From: Diploptera punctata
Taxonomy: Eukaryota > Arthropoda > Insecta > Blattodea > Blaberidae
Assembly: GCA_030220185.1 (NCBI GenBank)
Contig: JASPKZ010000419.1
Coordinates: 3,615,501 to 3,679,500, forward strand
Length of the DNA stretch: 64,000 bases
Direction of reading: 5' to 3'
In this document: positions 1 through 10,331 of the stretch, one piece after another
Layout: each line of letters opens with the position of its first letter
Numbering within the stretch: the stretch's first letter is position 1
The notes under the pieces: generated by a model
Database searches by the model: none
What the model was told of the DNA's origin: nothing
Seen by the model: the letters and a program-made list of their open reading frames with translations, nothing else
Program-made: the position numbers and the translations under genes

Positions 1-230
1 AGATGTACTTCTTCCAGGATACAGGAAGCACGTGTATCAAAAACTGTTTGGTCACATGACCATTTAACCATGGGGGCAGAAGTTAGGGACCAATAATGTA
101 ATTGGAAATTACATGAGCCCATATGTTTATGGCGAACCTGTGTTGACAGCCTCTCTCTACAATGGGAAATGGATGTTCTTGTTCCAAAATATGTCTATTC
201 CTCTGGTTTAGAACAATGGCTTCCCTTGTA

Positions 231-1627
231 GATCTATTTAAACATTCCAGTCAACTATTTCTCAAAAGATCTTGAATATCATATGGCAAGGAGAAAATCC
301 ACTTCAAGATTGGTCAAAATCATTAGTAATTCCAATATTTAAAAAAGGAGATAAGACCAATTGTGATAATTACAGAGGGATCAGCTTATTAAAGTATGGT
401 TACAAAATTTATTCCACTATTATTAAGAATAAATTATATAAATATTATGAAGATATACTTGGAGAAGAACAAAATGGCTTCAGGAAGGGTAGATCTTGCT
501 CTGATGGATATTTCACAATGCAAATTTTGATTGAGAAACATCGTGAATTTAATATAGAAATACACTTGACATTTATTGACTTTAAAAAAGCCTTTGATAA
601 AGTGAACAGAAGTCTGTTATTTGAAATTTTGATGAAAGATCAGATCCCAAACCAGATCATATATAATATTTATAACATTTATAAGTTAACTCTCATTACA
701 ATAAAAATAAAAGAAAAAATAACTCAGTGGAAAGGAATAAACTCAGGAGTCAGACAAGGTTGTGGCCTCTCCCCTCTACTTATTAACATATATATGAATG
801 CCATTGTAAAAGACTTTAGAGAAACAAAACACGGAAGTATCACTATCAATAGAAATTTAAAATTAGATATAATAATGTTTGCAGATGATCTTGTTTTACT
901 AGCAACATCTGAAGATGATTTACAATGGTCAGTACATAATTTAAATTTGATAGCCCAGAAATATTCAATGGAAATATCTACCAATAAAACTAAAATAATG
1001 GCCTTTTGTGGAAAATCCCCAATTCCAAGCAAAATTTGTTTAAATAACAAAATTTTAGAGAGAGTTAATGAGTTTACTTATTTGGGATATAAACTCTGTT
1101 TTGTTCAAAATTTGGATTTATCAGAGAAAATTGTGAAATTCAACAAATCAATGGGAATCATTAATAGAGTTTTAAAACCTTCATTAGTGCAAAAATCAAC
1201 TCGTACTCATCTTTATCAAATAATGGCTTGACCAGTCTATGTCATGGGAGTGAAGCGTGGACTATAAGGACGAGAGATGAAAGCAGACTAACAGCTTGTG
1301 AGATGAGATTTATGAGCCGAACAGCTGGGTACACCAAATGCGATCAAAAGAAAAATGTAGAAATCCTTCAAGAACTTAATGTTGACACATTAAGTTAATA
1401 CTGATTTAATATAATATTAAGTCCAATACTGGACTACATTTCCAGATATCAGCTAAACTGGAAGGAACATGTCTCAAGAATGACTAGATCCAGGATCCCC
1501 AAGGCAATAATAAACTACTGTCCAAATGGGAAACGGTCACTTGGTCGACCTATGAAAATATGGCACGAAAACCGCTTTCTCAGGCCGTAACAGTTCTTCT
1601 AGGACTAATACCTGGCAGGATGATGAT
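231..1627 (+). mobile_element. 5'-truncated non-LTR retrotransposon, LINE-A copy 1
   Basis: A plus-strand LINE fragment flanked by a 12-bp duplication GCTTCCCTTGTA at 219-230 and 1628-1639. It ends in a short (ATG)n tail at about 1618-1627. It is inserted into T1 copy 1, whose sequence resumes on both sides. A second copy of the family lies on the minus strand at about 31185-32735. The TSD was read directly, so the boundaries are good. Confidence 0.85.
272..1590 (+). pseudogene. Reverse transcriptase remnant of LINE-A
   Basis: The first 319 codons (272-1231) are open and carry reverse transcriptase motifs in order: FKKGDKTNCDNYRGISLL near residue 25, FIDFKKAFDKV near 105, GVRQGCGLSP near 160, and the catalytic FADD near 210. 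This fits RTE-like or related LINE polymerases, which copy element RNA at a nicked target. Coding then continues in other frames with the usual LINE C-terminal signatures (SEAWTI, AGYTKCDQKK, SLGRPMKIWHEN) to about 1590. The endonuclease domain is absent because of 5' truncation, and frameshifts after 1231 make it a pseudogene. Confidence 0.85.
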
Positions 1628-1639
1628 GCTTCCCTTGTA

Positions 1640-2130
1640 AAATAAGCCTCATCAGTGAAAAGCACTTTTGAAAAGAAATGAGGCTGTTTAATCAGCCGCT
1701 AAGAGTTCAATTTACAAAACTGCATGCGAGGTCAAAAGTCTAATAGTGTCAAGTACTGTACCTTCAAAAAGCGGAATGGGTAGGTCCTTCTTCCTACAAG
1801 ATCTGGCACACACTGACGTGGTTTGTACCCATGGCACGTGCAATTGCTCATGAACTGGTAGAAGGATTCTCTCGAATCCTGTCGAGAACCTCTTCTTCGA
1901 AATCCAGGATATGACGAGTTTGTCTTGCGCCATCAGGATTCCAGTTCCCATAGACACCAGTGGATGGTTTGGAAAGTTGAATGATGAGGATGTGCAAGGA
2001 TATCTTTCTCTGTACATTTGTACAGCTGCATGCACATTTCCTCTTGCCTCACCATAAACATAATGCATATCGCTAATTCATTGTACGCATAAACAATCAC
2101 CATAACTTTAAAATTCATCGGAGAACATAT
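1640..2130 (-). pseudogene. Transposase remnant of T1 copy 1
   Basis: A minus-strand relic equivalent to the coding part of T1 copy 2 (51655-52700). Recognisable pieces are an N-terminal segment resembling GNVHAAVQMYRERYP, then a helix-turn-helix-like stretch with EEEVLDRIRENPSTSS read across frames. This architecture is common in arthropod Tc1/mariner-related transposases with a DUF4817-type N-terminus; that family name is from memory. Several frameshifts are present, and FB1 sits just upstream in the same gene. The catalytic half continues at 1-230 beyond LINE-A. Confidence 0.65.
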
Positions 2131-2369
2131 TGTTTAAACAACTCACCTCATAGGATTCATGCTTCCATTATATCGCGATTTCAAACATAATAATGTTCAT
2201 CGTCAGCCATAACTCCGACGATGAACATGATTATGTTTGAAATCGCGATATCATGGAAGCATGAATCCTATGAGGTGAGTTGTTTAAACAATATGTTCTC
2301 CGATGAATTTTAATGATTATACCTCATAATGTTTACTTCCCAACATTAATTAAATATAATCACCATAAC
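2095..2369. repeat. Foldback element FB1 with 12-bp TSD
   Basis: The insert 2107-2357 (251 bp) is flanked by AATCACCATAAC at 2095-2106 and 2358-2369. Most of it is a near-perfect inverted repeat: the arm at about 2110-2205 mirrors about 2215-2310. It is followed on one side only by a tail containing ACCTCATAATGTTTACTTCC. T1 copy 2 has the uninterrupted site near 51655-51690, which confirms insertion. The motif TATGAGGTGAGT next to the arm and the tail are shared with FB2, FB3 and FB4. Confidence 0.85.
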
Positions 2370-2666
2370 GTTCATGTCAATGTAAACAATGTTGCTCCTA
2401 CAAGATTCGAAGCAATAGTAAAACAGACTGGTATCAGTCATTAGTATCACCGGTATGTGCACGAGCATTTGATATGAACAGACTAAATGTGCAGTATTTT
2501 AAAAAAAAATTTACATGTGCGTTTCATGTAATCAAATGACACAGTTAGTTTAATTAAAAATGAATACTTATACTTAAACAGAATATCAGAAAGTAAATTT
2601 AGTAACTATTTAAACAATATCCTCTGAATAAAAATAAAAAAGACAATAAAATTACAAAAACCAAAA

Positions 2667-2735
2667 ATAGAGATTTGAACATGGCATTACAACATTCAGT
2701 GTTAAGCATGCTACTGACTGAACTATTACTGTGAA
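2667..2735 (-). repeat. tRNA-like sequence inside T1 copy 1
   Basis: On the minus strand there is a box A-like stretch (ATAGTTCAGTCAGTAGCATG) followed about 30 bases later by a box B-like stretch (ATGTTCAAATCTC). The same sequence, less decayed, sits at 51318-51385 in T1 copy 2, so it belongs to the transposon and not to the locus. No convincing acceptor stem was found. Confidence 0.5.
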
Positions 2736-3048
2736 TGACATCTGAACTATCAGACATCTAATATGTATTATTGCATGACAGGTCACGAAATACAGACCGT
2801 CAGTGGCGCACTGTCTCTTGCCGAAAGACGAAATTTGCATAACACCATGGCTCAAAATGTTAAAAATGTTGCTATACTTGCAGTTAAATCTAGGATTATC
2901 CTACTATTAAAGCAGACTTGAAGTATTCCTGTGACATGCCACATTCATGGTTTGCTTCATTGTTGACTAATGAGTATGAACGTCCAGATTAAAAAAAAAA
3001 ATGTAACTTCAAAATTTAGCTTCACACACCCCAAGTTCTTCTTCTTCG

Positions 3049-3660
3049 TCAGGCTCTACGACTTCCAGTGGAATGTCTGGCCTTCTCAACCAGTTTACGC
3101 CCCTTCTTCCTATCTTGTGCAGTAGATTTCAAATCAAAAATCCCCATCTCTCTCAAATCCTCAATTACGTCATCCTCCCATCGATCCTTGGGTCTTCCCT
3201 TTGGTCTTGTTCCCTGTGGCTTCCAATTCAAAATATCATTTGGCAATCTTCCCTTTGGCATTCTTAGTGTATGTCCAAACCATTGTAATCTTTTGGATTT
3301 GATGAAACTAACTATATTTTCTTTATTATTCTTGAGGTATAATTCGTCATTCCTTCTCAACCTCCAATTTCCATTTTCCTTTACTGGACCTAGCACTCTT
3401 CTAAATATTTTCCTCTCAAACGTTAATAGTCTTAATTTATCTGCTTCTTTTAGTACCCAGGTTTCAGCTCCATAACATATGATTGGTCTTATTATTGCTG
3501 TATATAATTTGAATTTAACATTTTTTGATATTAATTTGCTTTTGAATATATCGAAATTAGCAAAATATGCTTTATTCCCTTGCGATATTCTTGTTTTGAT
3601 TTCTTCTTCAACAGTATTATTATCGTTTAGTATTGTGCCTAGGTACTTAAAGGAGTTAAT
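3049..3660 (-). pseudogene. C-terminal part of the RTE ORF after a frameshift
   Basis: Continues the protein above in a different frame. Conserved LINE C-terminal motifs are visible: CYGAETWVL, KRLQWFGHTLRMPKGRLP (near 3270) and GRPKDRWEDDVIEDL (near 3180), then a stop close to the element's 3' end. A single frameshift near 3655 separates the two parts. The order and spacing match intact RTE proteins, so this is part of the same gene. Confidence 0.85.
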
Positions 3661-6065
3661 TTGATCAATACAGTCACTATTATAGTTAGTTCAGTCAAAT
3701 TTGTTTTATTTCTCATACATCTTAAATATTTTGTTTTATTTAGATTGATTACAAGCCCATATTTTATACTTTCATTTTTCAATTTGTCAAAGGTTTCCAG
3801 TAGGGAATTTTTTGTTCTTGCTGTTATTATTACATCATCAGCATATGCAAGACATTGTTTTAGTCTTGTTGAAATATTTCCTCTTAGATCCAGTTGTTTT
3901 AAGACCATATCCATTACTATACAGAATAATGTCGTAGATAAAGGATCTCCCTGTTTGACCCCAGAGTTTACTTCAATCGCATCGCTGAGTGCATTGCTAC
4001 ATTTTAATCTTACTTTGGTATCTATCAAGGTTAAAGCTATTAATTTTATTAATTTTTGAGGTATCTCATATTCACTTAGACTTTCAATTATTTTGTTTCG
4101 ATGTACAGTATCAAAAGCTTGGGAGTAATCAACAAATATATTATATAAGTTAATATTGTATTCGTGACATTTCTCAAAGATTTGTTTCATTACAAAGATA
4201 TTGTCTATTGTTGATCTGTTTGGTCTGAATCCTGCTTGGGCCTCACTCATTTTCCCATCTATTATTTCTAAAAGTCTATTGTTTAATATAATTGCAAAAA
4301 TCTTGTATGCTATGTTCAAGAGAGTTATTGGTCTGTAATTATTGCATAACAGTTTATCTCCTTTCTTGAACACAGGACAGATAATTCCTTCATTCCAGGT
4401 TGTCGGTATTTCTTCTTTCTTCCAAATATTGAGTATTAGTTTATGTATTTTTTGTTTTAATGTTCGTCCTCCATGTTTAATTAGTTCTGGTGAAATATTA
4501 TCAGGACCAGCCGATTTATTTGATTTTAAATTTTGTATAATATAACATAGTTTGTTCCACGATGGAGGTTGTATTGATTGTGAGTTGGGAAAGTTTGGAG
4601 TTTCTGGTATAGTAATTCTTGTTTGATTATCTTTATGAAAGATTTCGGTGAAATATTCTTTCCATCTTTGAAGAATTTGTTCTTTTTGTGTTAGGATATT
4701 ACCTTCATTATCTCTGCATATTAAAGAACCTGCTTTGTATTTTTGGAAACTCTTTACATCTTTGAAGAATTTCCTGGTTTCATTTTTCTTATAATTTAGT
4801 TCTATTGAATTGAGTTTCATATTAAGCCATGTTCGTTTTTTCTTCTTACATAACTTATTTGCTTCGTTCCTTTTGATTTTATAACTTTCTTGATTCATTC
4901 TTGTGTTCATTAGTAATTTTTTCTGCCTTGCTTCATTCTTCTGTTTTATGGCTTCTTTACATTCTTCATCCCACCATTCGTTGCGTGGTTGGACTTCTTG
5001 TTTCATTATGGTGACATTAGCTGATTCTTTAATTGCTTGTTGTATTGAGTTCCATTCTTCGTTAACATCTTCTTTTTCATCTAATTTAATCAGATTTTCA
5101 TATAACTTCTTACAATATCCTTTTAATTTAGCAGCATTCTGTAAATTATTTTGATTCCATTTAATATTTATCTCCTGTTTCTTTTTGTTTTTATAGATGG
5201 TTGGTAATGATTGTTTCATTATCACTTTCACTAAAAAGTGATCTGAATCTATATTTGGTCCCCTGAGGGATCTTACATCTTCTATCAGTTCATGTTTATT
5301 ACCATTAGTCAGAACATGATCAATTTGGTTTATGGTATTGTTATCAGGTGATTGCCATGTACCCTTGTGTATTTCTTTATGTTGAAATTGTATACTCATG
5401 ACTTTAAGGTTATTCACCGTTGCAAAATCACATAGCAGTTCACCATTTGTGTTAGTTTCTTCATGAAGAGTATATTTTCCAGTTACTGAGCTGAATGATT
5501 CTTCTTTGCCTAATTTGGCATTGAAGTCTCCAAGCACTATCACTGTGTCGCTTGTAGGTATTTTGTCCATTACTTTTTGTACTACATTGTAAAAAATTTC
5601 TTTAGTTTCGATATCTTTATCTTCAGTTGGTGCATAACAATTTACTAGTGTCAAATTATTATATTTTCCCCTAATGCGCAGTTTACGTACTCTTTCATTA
5701 ATACGAACAAAATCTATAACATGATTCTGCAATTTCTTCATGACTAAAAAACCAGTTCCAGCTTGTCCGATTTTGTTTTCAGTTCCAGAGTAATACAATG
5801 TATAATCTTGTTTGTTGATTATTCCGCTTTGAGCCCACCTTATCTCTTGTAAGGCTTTTATATTGAGATTGGTTCTTCTGATTTGATCGACTAATTCTTG
5901 TAATTTTCCAGGTTTTAATAAAGTTTTGACATTCCAAGTACCTAACTCTAGTTTATTCATAGTCCTTTTTCTCTGCTGTGGTCGTCTTCTTTGTTTCTGT
6001 CCGGCTGTACTTCGTTGAGATGATGTAGCGGGAAAGCTTTTCACAGTGATAGGTTGCTGGCCCAA
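3639..6065 (-). CDS. RTE-type endonuclease/reverse transcriptase, 808 codons
   Basis: One open frame encodes an apurinic-like endonuclease followed by reverse transcriptase, the layout of RTE/BovB LINEs. Endonuclease signatures are LGTWNVKTL (about 42), LQEIRW (about 72), LGDFNAKLG (about 178) and SDHFLVKV (about 278), giving the expected E, D and H catalytic positions. RT signatures are FKKGDKLLCNNYRPITLL (about 560), FVDYSQAFDTV, GVKQGDPLS and AYADDV. The product would nick target DNA and prime reverse transcription from the nick. The frame ends prematurely near residue 800; the missing C-terminus continues in another frame to 3049. The start is the first Met after the leader. Apart from one frameshift it looks recently active. 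Confidence 0.9.
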   Translation of the reverse strand: MGQQPITVKSFPATSSQRSTAGQKQRRRPQQRKRTMNKLELGTWNVKTLLKPGKLQELVDQIRRTNLNIKALQEIRWAQSGIINKQDYTLYYSGTENKIGQAGTGFLVMKKLQNHVIDFVRINERVRKLRIRGKYNNLTLVNCYAPTEDKDIETKEIFYNVVQKVMDKIPTSDTVIVLGDFNAKLGKEESFSSVTGKYTLHEETNTNGELLCDFATVNNLKVMSIQFQHKEIHKGTWQSPDNNTINQIDHVLTNGNKHELIEDVRSLRGPNIDSDHFLVKVIMKQSLPTIYKNKKKQEINIKWNQNNLQNAAKLKGYCKKLYENLIKLDEKEDVNEEWNSIQQAIKESANVTIMKQEVQPRNEWWDEECKEAIKQKNEARQKKLLMNTRMNQESYKIKRNEANKLCKKKKRTWLNMKLNSIELNYKKNETRKFFKDVKSFQKYKAGSLICRDNEGNILTQKEQILQRWKEYFTEIFHKDNQTRITIPETPNFPNSQSIQPPSWNKLCYIIQNLKSNKSAGPDNISPELIKHGGRTLKQKIHKLILNIWKKEEIPTTWNEGIICPVFKKGDKLLCNNYRPITLLNIAYKIFAIILNNRLLEIIDGKMSEAQAGFRPNRSTIDNIFVMKQIFEKCHEYNINLYNIFVDYSQAFDTVHRNKIIESLSEYEIPQKLIKLIALTLIDTKVRLKCSNALSDAIEVNSGVKQGDPLSTTLFCIVMDMVLKQLDLRGNISTRLKQCLAYADDVIITARTKNSLLETFDKLKNESIKYGLVINLNKTKYLRCMRNKTNLTELTIIVTVLIKLTPLST

Positions 6066-6310
6066 CCCCCAGCTCGGAGGACCAGGTCATTTGATTTCGG
6101 GGTTTCCATCCCTTAGATCAGTTGCTTTCACCACAGCTGTTGAGCCTGATCTACCCATCTGGATTGCTTCTTAGTCTGATCACTCACCTTTGGCCTGTCC
6201 AGCTTGGGAGGCCCTACCTGTAGCTATGCTACTGCTGGCATAGCCCAAAGGATCATTGTGATTCACAAGCACCCCCACCAACGACAAGGTCTTGCAATCC
6301 CTAGGGGGTG
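6066..6310 (-). other. 5' leader of the RTE LINE
   Basis: On the minus strand this GC-richer segment lies between the TSD and the start of the endonuclease frame. It contains several short direct repeats and no long open frame. By position it is the 5' UTR and internal promoter region of the LINE; no promoter motif was identified. Confidence 0.6.
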
Positions 6311-6399
6311 ACACCCCAAGTTCCTTATCTCAAATTGTTTGTCTGACTCTCCTCTGTAATACCTAAAAGTTTGTCAGTGTTATTCATTAACACCCATTA

Positions 6400-6712
6400 T
6401 ATATATGTATATATATTGTTACGGTCATTTTCAATGTCTACTAAAATCAATGAGAAAATGTACTTTTTTAAAAATCTTCTAATGTGAACAACCTTAATTG
6501 CTACATTTCTTGATAATTTGATAATAGGGACATGATATTATTAAAATTTTGTTGATTGTAGTTGGTGTTCACTTTTGTTGTAAATATTATGTTTTGCCAA
6601 ACTTTGGTCCTGAATTAAACAAATTTAATGATATCAGTAACAATATGAACTTGTTTTACACAACATTATCAGTGAATTGTACTTCAACATTCCTTTCACA
6701 TCATTTATTAAC
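6400..6712. other. Unannotated AT-rich spacer
   Basis: A short (TA)n tract lies next to the end of T1 copy 1, followed by about 300 bp of AT-rich sequence with no coding signal or repeat that I recognise. Confidence 0.5.
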
Positions 6713-7134
6713 AACTGTATGTGATTTTGTTGAGTTGTTTCTTAACTCCCTCGCAGATCTAGATTTCGTTACTGTATTTGTGACATTCTCAATGCTGTTC
6801 ACGTTCACAACTGATGTCCAATGGTCTCCTCTCCTGCAGACTGACCTCTGCGCCATCTGATGGCTGACCGACGAAGTTCCAATGATAAGCAGAGGGGATT
6901 GATTTGGAAGTGCGTCGGTCAGCCATCAGATGGCGTGGAGGTCAGTCTGCAGGAGAGGAGACCATTGGACGTCAGTTGTGAACATGAAGAGCATTGGGAA
7001 TGTCACAAATACAGTGACGAAATCTAGATCTGCAAGGGAGTTAAGAAGTATGAGGTGAGTCAAGAAACAACTCAACAAAATTAAAATAAACCTCATAGTG
7101 TTATTTCCTACCTACATAACTTAACTGTACATGA
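6713..7134. repeat. Foldback element FB2
   Basis: The insert 6725-7122 is flanked by AACTGTATGTGA (6713-6724) and AACTGTACATGA (7123-7134), a 12-bp TSD with two mismatches. The arms (6725-6880 and about 6915-7080) pair almost throughout. The right arm carries an extra TATGAGGTGAGTCAAG not matched on the left, and only the right side has the tail with CCTCATAGTGTTATTTCC. The arm core is related to FB3 (shared TTTGTGACATTCT and CACAACTGATGTCC-type stretches). Confidence 0.8.
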
Positions 7135-7167
7135 ACTTACAATTCAAATAAGAGAGAAAAGTTTTAC

Positions 7168-7345
7168 AACATCCTGCTAGAATTCAGAATTGCTAAAAAC
7201 TTAGTTATTTGAATGTGTCTAAATGGCTGAAAGAGTTGGTTGTGAGTAGACAACACTATTCAGATACTTTTGAAATTTGCAATGGAGTAAATCAAGGAAA
7301 TGCATACGTATGCTATTCAATTTTACACAAGAGTATGGCATCAGA
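7168..7345 (+). mobile_element. Internal fragment of LINE-B reverse transcriptase
   Basis: Collinear with LINE-B at about 54313-54490, covering the RT segment just before the GLKQGDALSP motif. Many substitutions are present and no open frame remains. No TSD was found. Confidence 0.7.
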
Positions 7346-7458
7346 TTCTTAGAATAGAATTACAGCAAACTCCCGATTATCCGTGTTAATTGGGACCGAG
7401 ATATGCACGGAAAATAAAAAAACACTGATAATTAATCCAACTAAGTTTTTCTAACAAT

Positions 7459-7806
7459 CCATCCATAGTAATTCTGCCCGAAGGCAGGTCCTTCACTGCA
7501 ATCATAGCATTTTCATGCTATGTTTGCAGCTTTACTAGGGAATTGTGTAGGTGTGGTAGCTTCCCGTTGCTTTCCACACCTGTGTAGGATGATTATGATG
7601 ATGATAATGATAAGGGTGTTGATGATGATGATGGCCATATGATTTCGGGGACCGTTTGGACCTTAAAGTTTTCCTGACATTTGTCTTACAGGTGAGGAAA
7701 AACCCCGATAAAAACCTCACCCAGAAAAACTGCCCCGACCGGGGATCGAACCCGGGCCTGCTGCATGACAAGGCAGCACGCTACTTCCGAGACCACAGCG
7801 GTGGAC
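7459..7806 (-). mobile_element. tRNA-derived SINE1, copy 1
   Basis: A minus-strand SINE flanked by the 11-bp duplication TTTCTAACAAT at 7448-7458 and 7807-7817. The head has a box B-like GGGTTCGATCCC and a CCACCGCTGTGGTCTCG start; the body has a (CAT)n stretch; the 3' end is the conserved GCAGAATTACTATGGATGGA. Six copies occur in the window. It has no coding capacity and would depend on LINE machinery. Confidence 0.9.
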
Positions 7807-8039
7807 TTTCTAACAATAAACATGCAATATAATATTTATTACAGTACTGTAATACGAAAACGGTTGTACCTAAAGCAAAATTTGTGTCTAGAAACCACAA
7901 GTCTCTGTTGGAACCACTTTTTTCACCAAGAAGTCCGATATTTTACTCTGTTTCAATCTATCGTTTAATCTCTTTCTGATTACAGTTCTTGTTTTCCTAA
8001 CACTTAAGACATCAACGTAATCAAATTCATTTTTGTCCC

Positions 8040-8700
8040 CCATATTCTAATAAGACGTCTATACATTTTGTTGCTTTTGTGTGGCGAAATTTGTTTTCAA
8101 AGGTCATTGCATTTTCGTCTTCACTTCTCCTTCCTCTCCCCCTTGCACATTGTTGACAACAGCCGTATCATTCAATGTTCCAAAGCCGGGTTCACACGTG
8201 TCACTCAGCAACCACTCAGCCACATTTTCTTCATCCACGTTTTCACAGCCTGCAACTTATTTCAACAAGTGAGCTATATTTGTAGCGTTGTCAAAGTTTT
8301 CGGAAGTAATACTACAAAGTATTCTTCATTTTTAGGGGGCATGAATTTATTCCACGATCATTCTTTTGTATTTGGTTTCACTTTTTCCCACGTCCTACAA
8401 ATTCCATAAATGGCATCTAATATATTTAAAGATTACAAAAATGTGACATCAGTTCCCTCGTGTATTAGGCTTTGTACAAGGTCGGTATGATAATGTTGTT
8501 TAACACTAGCAATCGCACCTTGGTCAATGGGTTGAATCAGAGATATGACACGTGGTGCAGATATTTCACAGTTATCTGACCATCATCAGATATAAGCCCA
8601 CTTGACCTAGAGTAGCAGGGCGCAATGTCTAGAAATAGGACAGCTTTAACAGGTAGTCCTTCCTTCTCAAAATATGTCATGGGTACCATTAGATGCATCA
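8040..8700 (-). pseudogene. Tigger/pogo transposase remnant
   Basis: Minus-strand translation across frames gives pieces matching the DDE domain of pogo/Jerky-like transposases: EGLPVKAVLFLD near 8660, a DDGQITVKYL stretch near 8590, then a region equivalent to the usual IQPMDQG motif. A more C-terminal acidic segment (GCENVDEENVAEWLL) lies near 8220. The Asp after LFL is kept, but stops and frameshifts abound. It lies inside the TA-bounded Tigger-like element, which explains it. Plus-strand frames here are antisense shadows. Confidence 0.6.
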
Positions 8701-9520
8701 GGGGAGGCGGTTATGAGTGAAGTTATCTTTATTGTGAGTGCAGTATACAGTAGCACATTTAAAATTAAAGACTTTTTTCATAACAATAAAGAATACACTA
8801 CAGTATTTATGTTCATTTTTAAAAATACAGTAGGGAGAGTCATGTCCAGATAATCCGCAAACCAGATAATACATACGGAACATTCCATACGAAATCGGCA
8901 AAAAAATTGTGAAAATTGAACTCATCTTTAAAAGTTTACCATTTTTTTTACAGTCAAGCTTTATGATATACTGAATATCTGAACCGAATTTCAAGTCTTC
9001 ACTTGGTGTAATTAAAGAGTAATAGAGCTGTCAATTTATCGTATTGTTTTAAATAGTCTCTTTTATAAAATACATTTCTCGAAGTATGGCTATTCCCTCA
9101 ACTTGAAAAGATAGTCACATTATACATGATTTTATGCTCTATCGCTTGAAAATTAGTATCTTAATATTTACGTTTTTTTGAAGGGCGTAAATGCAATTAA
9201 TATGCAATTGACCTTCCTCACCAAAAATTTTATAAAATCAAAAAGTGCCACATTATTACCTGAACACCAGTTAATTTTTTGTAATTAGTATTAAAGTGGA
9301 GTCTTGAAAGGAAACTACCAAAAATAATTATTTTTCCTAAAATCTCCTATGTGTAGACTGCCCGCAATACCTTTCGCGTGAGTGGAGATCGCTCGCTCGT
9401 ACAAACAATGACGGAGCTACTTGGTAATAGTCCTTTGCGCACTTACAAATATTTTTTATTGTTATTATCATCGTTACATTATTTTTATTATCATTATTAC
9501 AATTATTACATCATCATCAT
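8700..9520. other. Tigger interior without coding signal
   Basis: AT-rich sequence of the Tigger-like element. A second TIR-like stretch (CAGATAATCCGCAAACCAGA near 8855) resembles the element's ends and may mark another nested, decayed Tigger fragment. Nothing else was recognised. Confidence 0.4.
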
Positions 9521-9530
9521 CATCGTGGAC

Positions 9531-9705
9531 TAGTGGTTACTCTGAACGCCTTCGATTCCGAGGTTCGCGGGTTCAAACTCGATAGGAATCAATGGCATTT
9601 TAAAGGCGTAACAATTCTGAATGTACTTTCTCCAGAAGGAAGGAAATCCGTGAGTCCCGTGTCGTAAATGTATGGTACGTAGGAGAACCTCGTGCTTGAA
9701 ATAAA
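9531..9705 (+). mobile_element. tRNA-derived SINE, family 2
   Basis: It begins with a box A-like GTGGACTAGTGGTTA and a box B-like GCGGGTTCAAACTC 45 bases later, then a body with ATGGCATTTTAAAGGCGTAA and a GTGTCGTAAATGTATGGTAC stretch. That layout is common among arthropod tRNA-SINEs. It is preceded by (ATC)n microsatellite. A single copy was seen here and the TSD is unclear. Confidence 0.6.
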
Positions 9706-10331
9706 TTGCTACATAATAAACGTCATTAAATATAACAATCTTTATTGATATATTCAGTAGGCGGTTAATTTTGTGCTGATTTTGGCTAATGTATAGTTTA
9801 ATTTAAATTACTAAACACCTACGAATTCAAGCTGGTAGGCCTATTAATAATATTTTCTAGAGTGTAGTTTTGTAATGTGTTGTAATATTTTGTACATGTA
9901 CCCTACACCAATGTCTGATGTTGAATATTGTAAGTAATGTTAAGCTATCGATAATAATTTATAACAATTTTCATGCTGTTACAAGTAATATTTAAGAGGT
10001 ATAAATATATTTCATTGGCTTGGTATCACTTACTGATCTTGCATCCCCTACTCATGACATATCTAAGATGATATTAAAATGCACGATAATATTAGCTTTT
10101 ATTATAAGCTAAATTATTGTTATAGTGACGATTTTGTTATTAATTTAACACTTCTCATTGAAGGATAAATTATATTTGAAGAGAAAAATAATAAAATCAT
10201 CAATAGAAGCCCTACTGGCTATAAAGTAGTGTTAAATTCCCAATAAATGTCTTCTTAACTAAGAAGCTGCCATTTGCAAAGATAGAAGCTATGGTTTCAA
10301 GCATTTGGCGCGAGGGAATTACAACGTACAT

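Larger units (their letters stand above)
3039..6310 (-). mobile_element. Nearly full-length RTE-type LINE with 13-bp TSD
   Basis: A minus-strand non-LTR retrotransposon of 3272 bp flanked by ACACCCCAAGTTC at 3026-3038 and 6311-6323. It is inserted into the terminal region of T1 copy 1; joining the flanks restores sequence collinear with T1 copy 2 near 50815-50830. It includes a 5' untranslated leader (6066-6310), an endonuclease-RT frame and a C-terminal portion after one frameshift. Its 3' end (3039-3060) is rich in (CTT)n. Confidence 0.9.
1..6397 (-). mobile_element. Tc1-like transposon, family T1, copy 1 (interrupted)
   Basis: An old DNA transposon read on the minus strand. Its outer end at 6397 follows TA in a short (TA)n tract and starts with a variant of the T1 terminus CAGGGTGTTAATGAATAAC, better preserved at 50740. 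Subterminal sequence (6325-6390, then 2380-3025) matches T1 copy 2 at 50740-51660 in order. The remainder lies at 1640-2094 and 1-230, where it matches copy 2 at about 52110-52340. The copy is split by LINE-A (231-1627), FB1 (2107-2357) and an RTE LINE (3039-6310). The distal end lies outside the window. It cannot be functional. Confidence 0.8.

Noticed and set aside
3661..5154. Several plus-strand ORFs
   Set aside because: They are antisense to the intact minus-strand RTE frame and have no domains.
6549..6860. 103-codon plus ORF
   Set aside because: It extends into an arm of FB2, and its sequence has no domain or coding-like bias.
8068..8409. Plus-strand 113-codon ORF
   Set aside because: Antisense to the Tigger transposase remnant on the minus strand.
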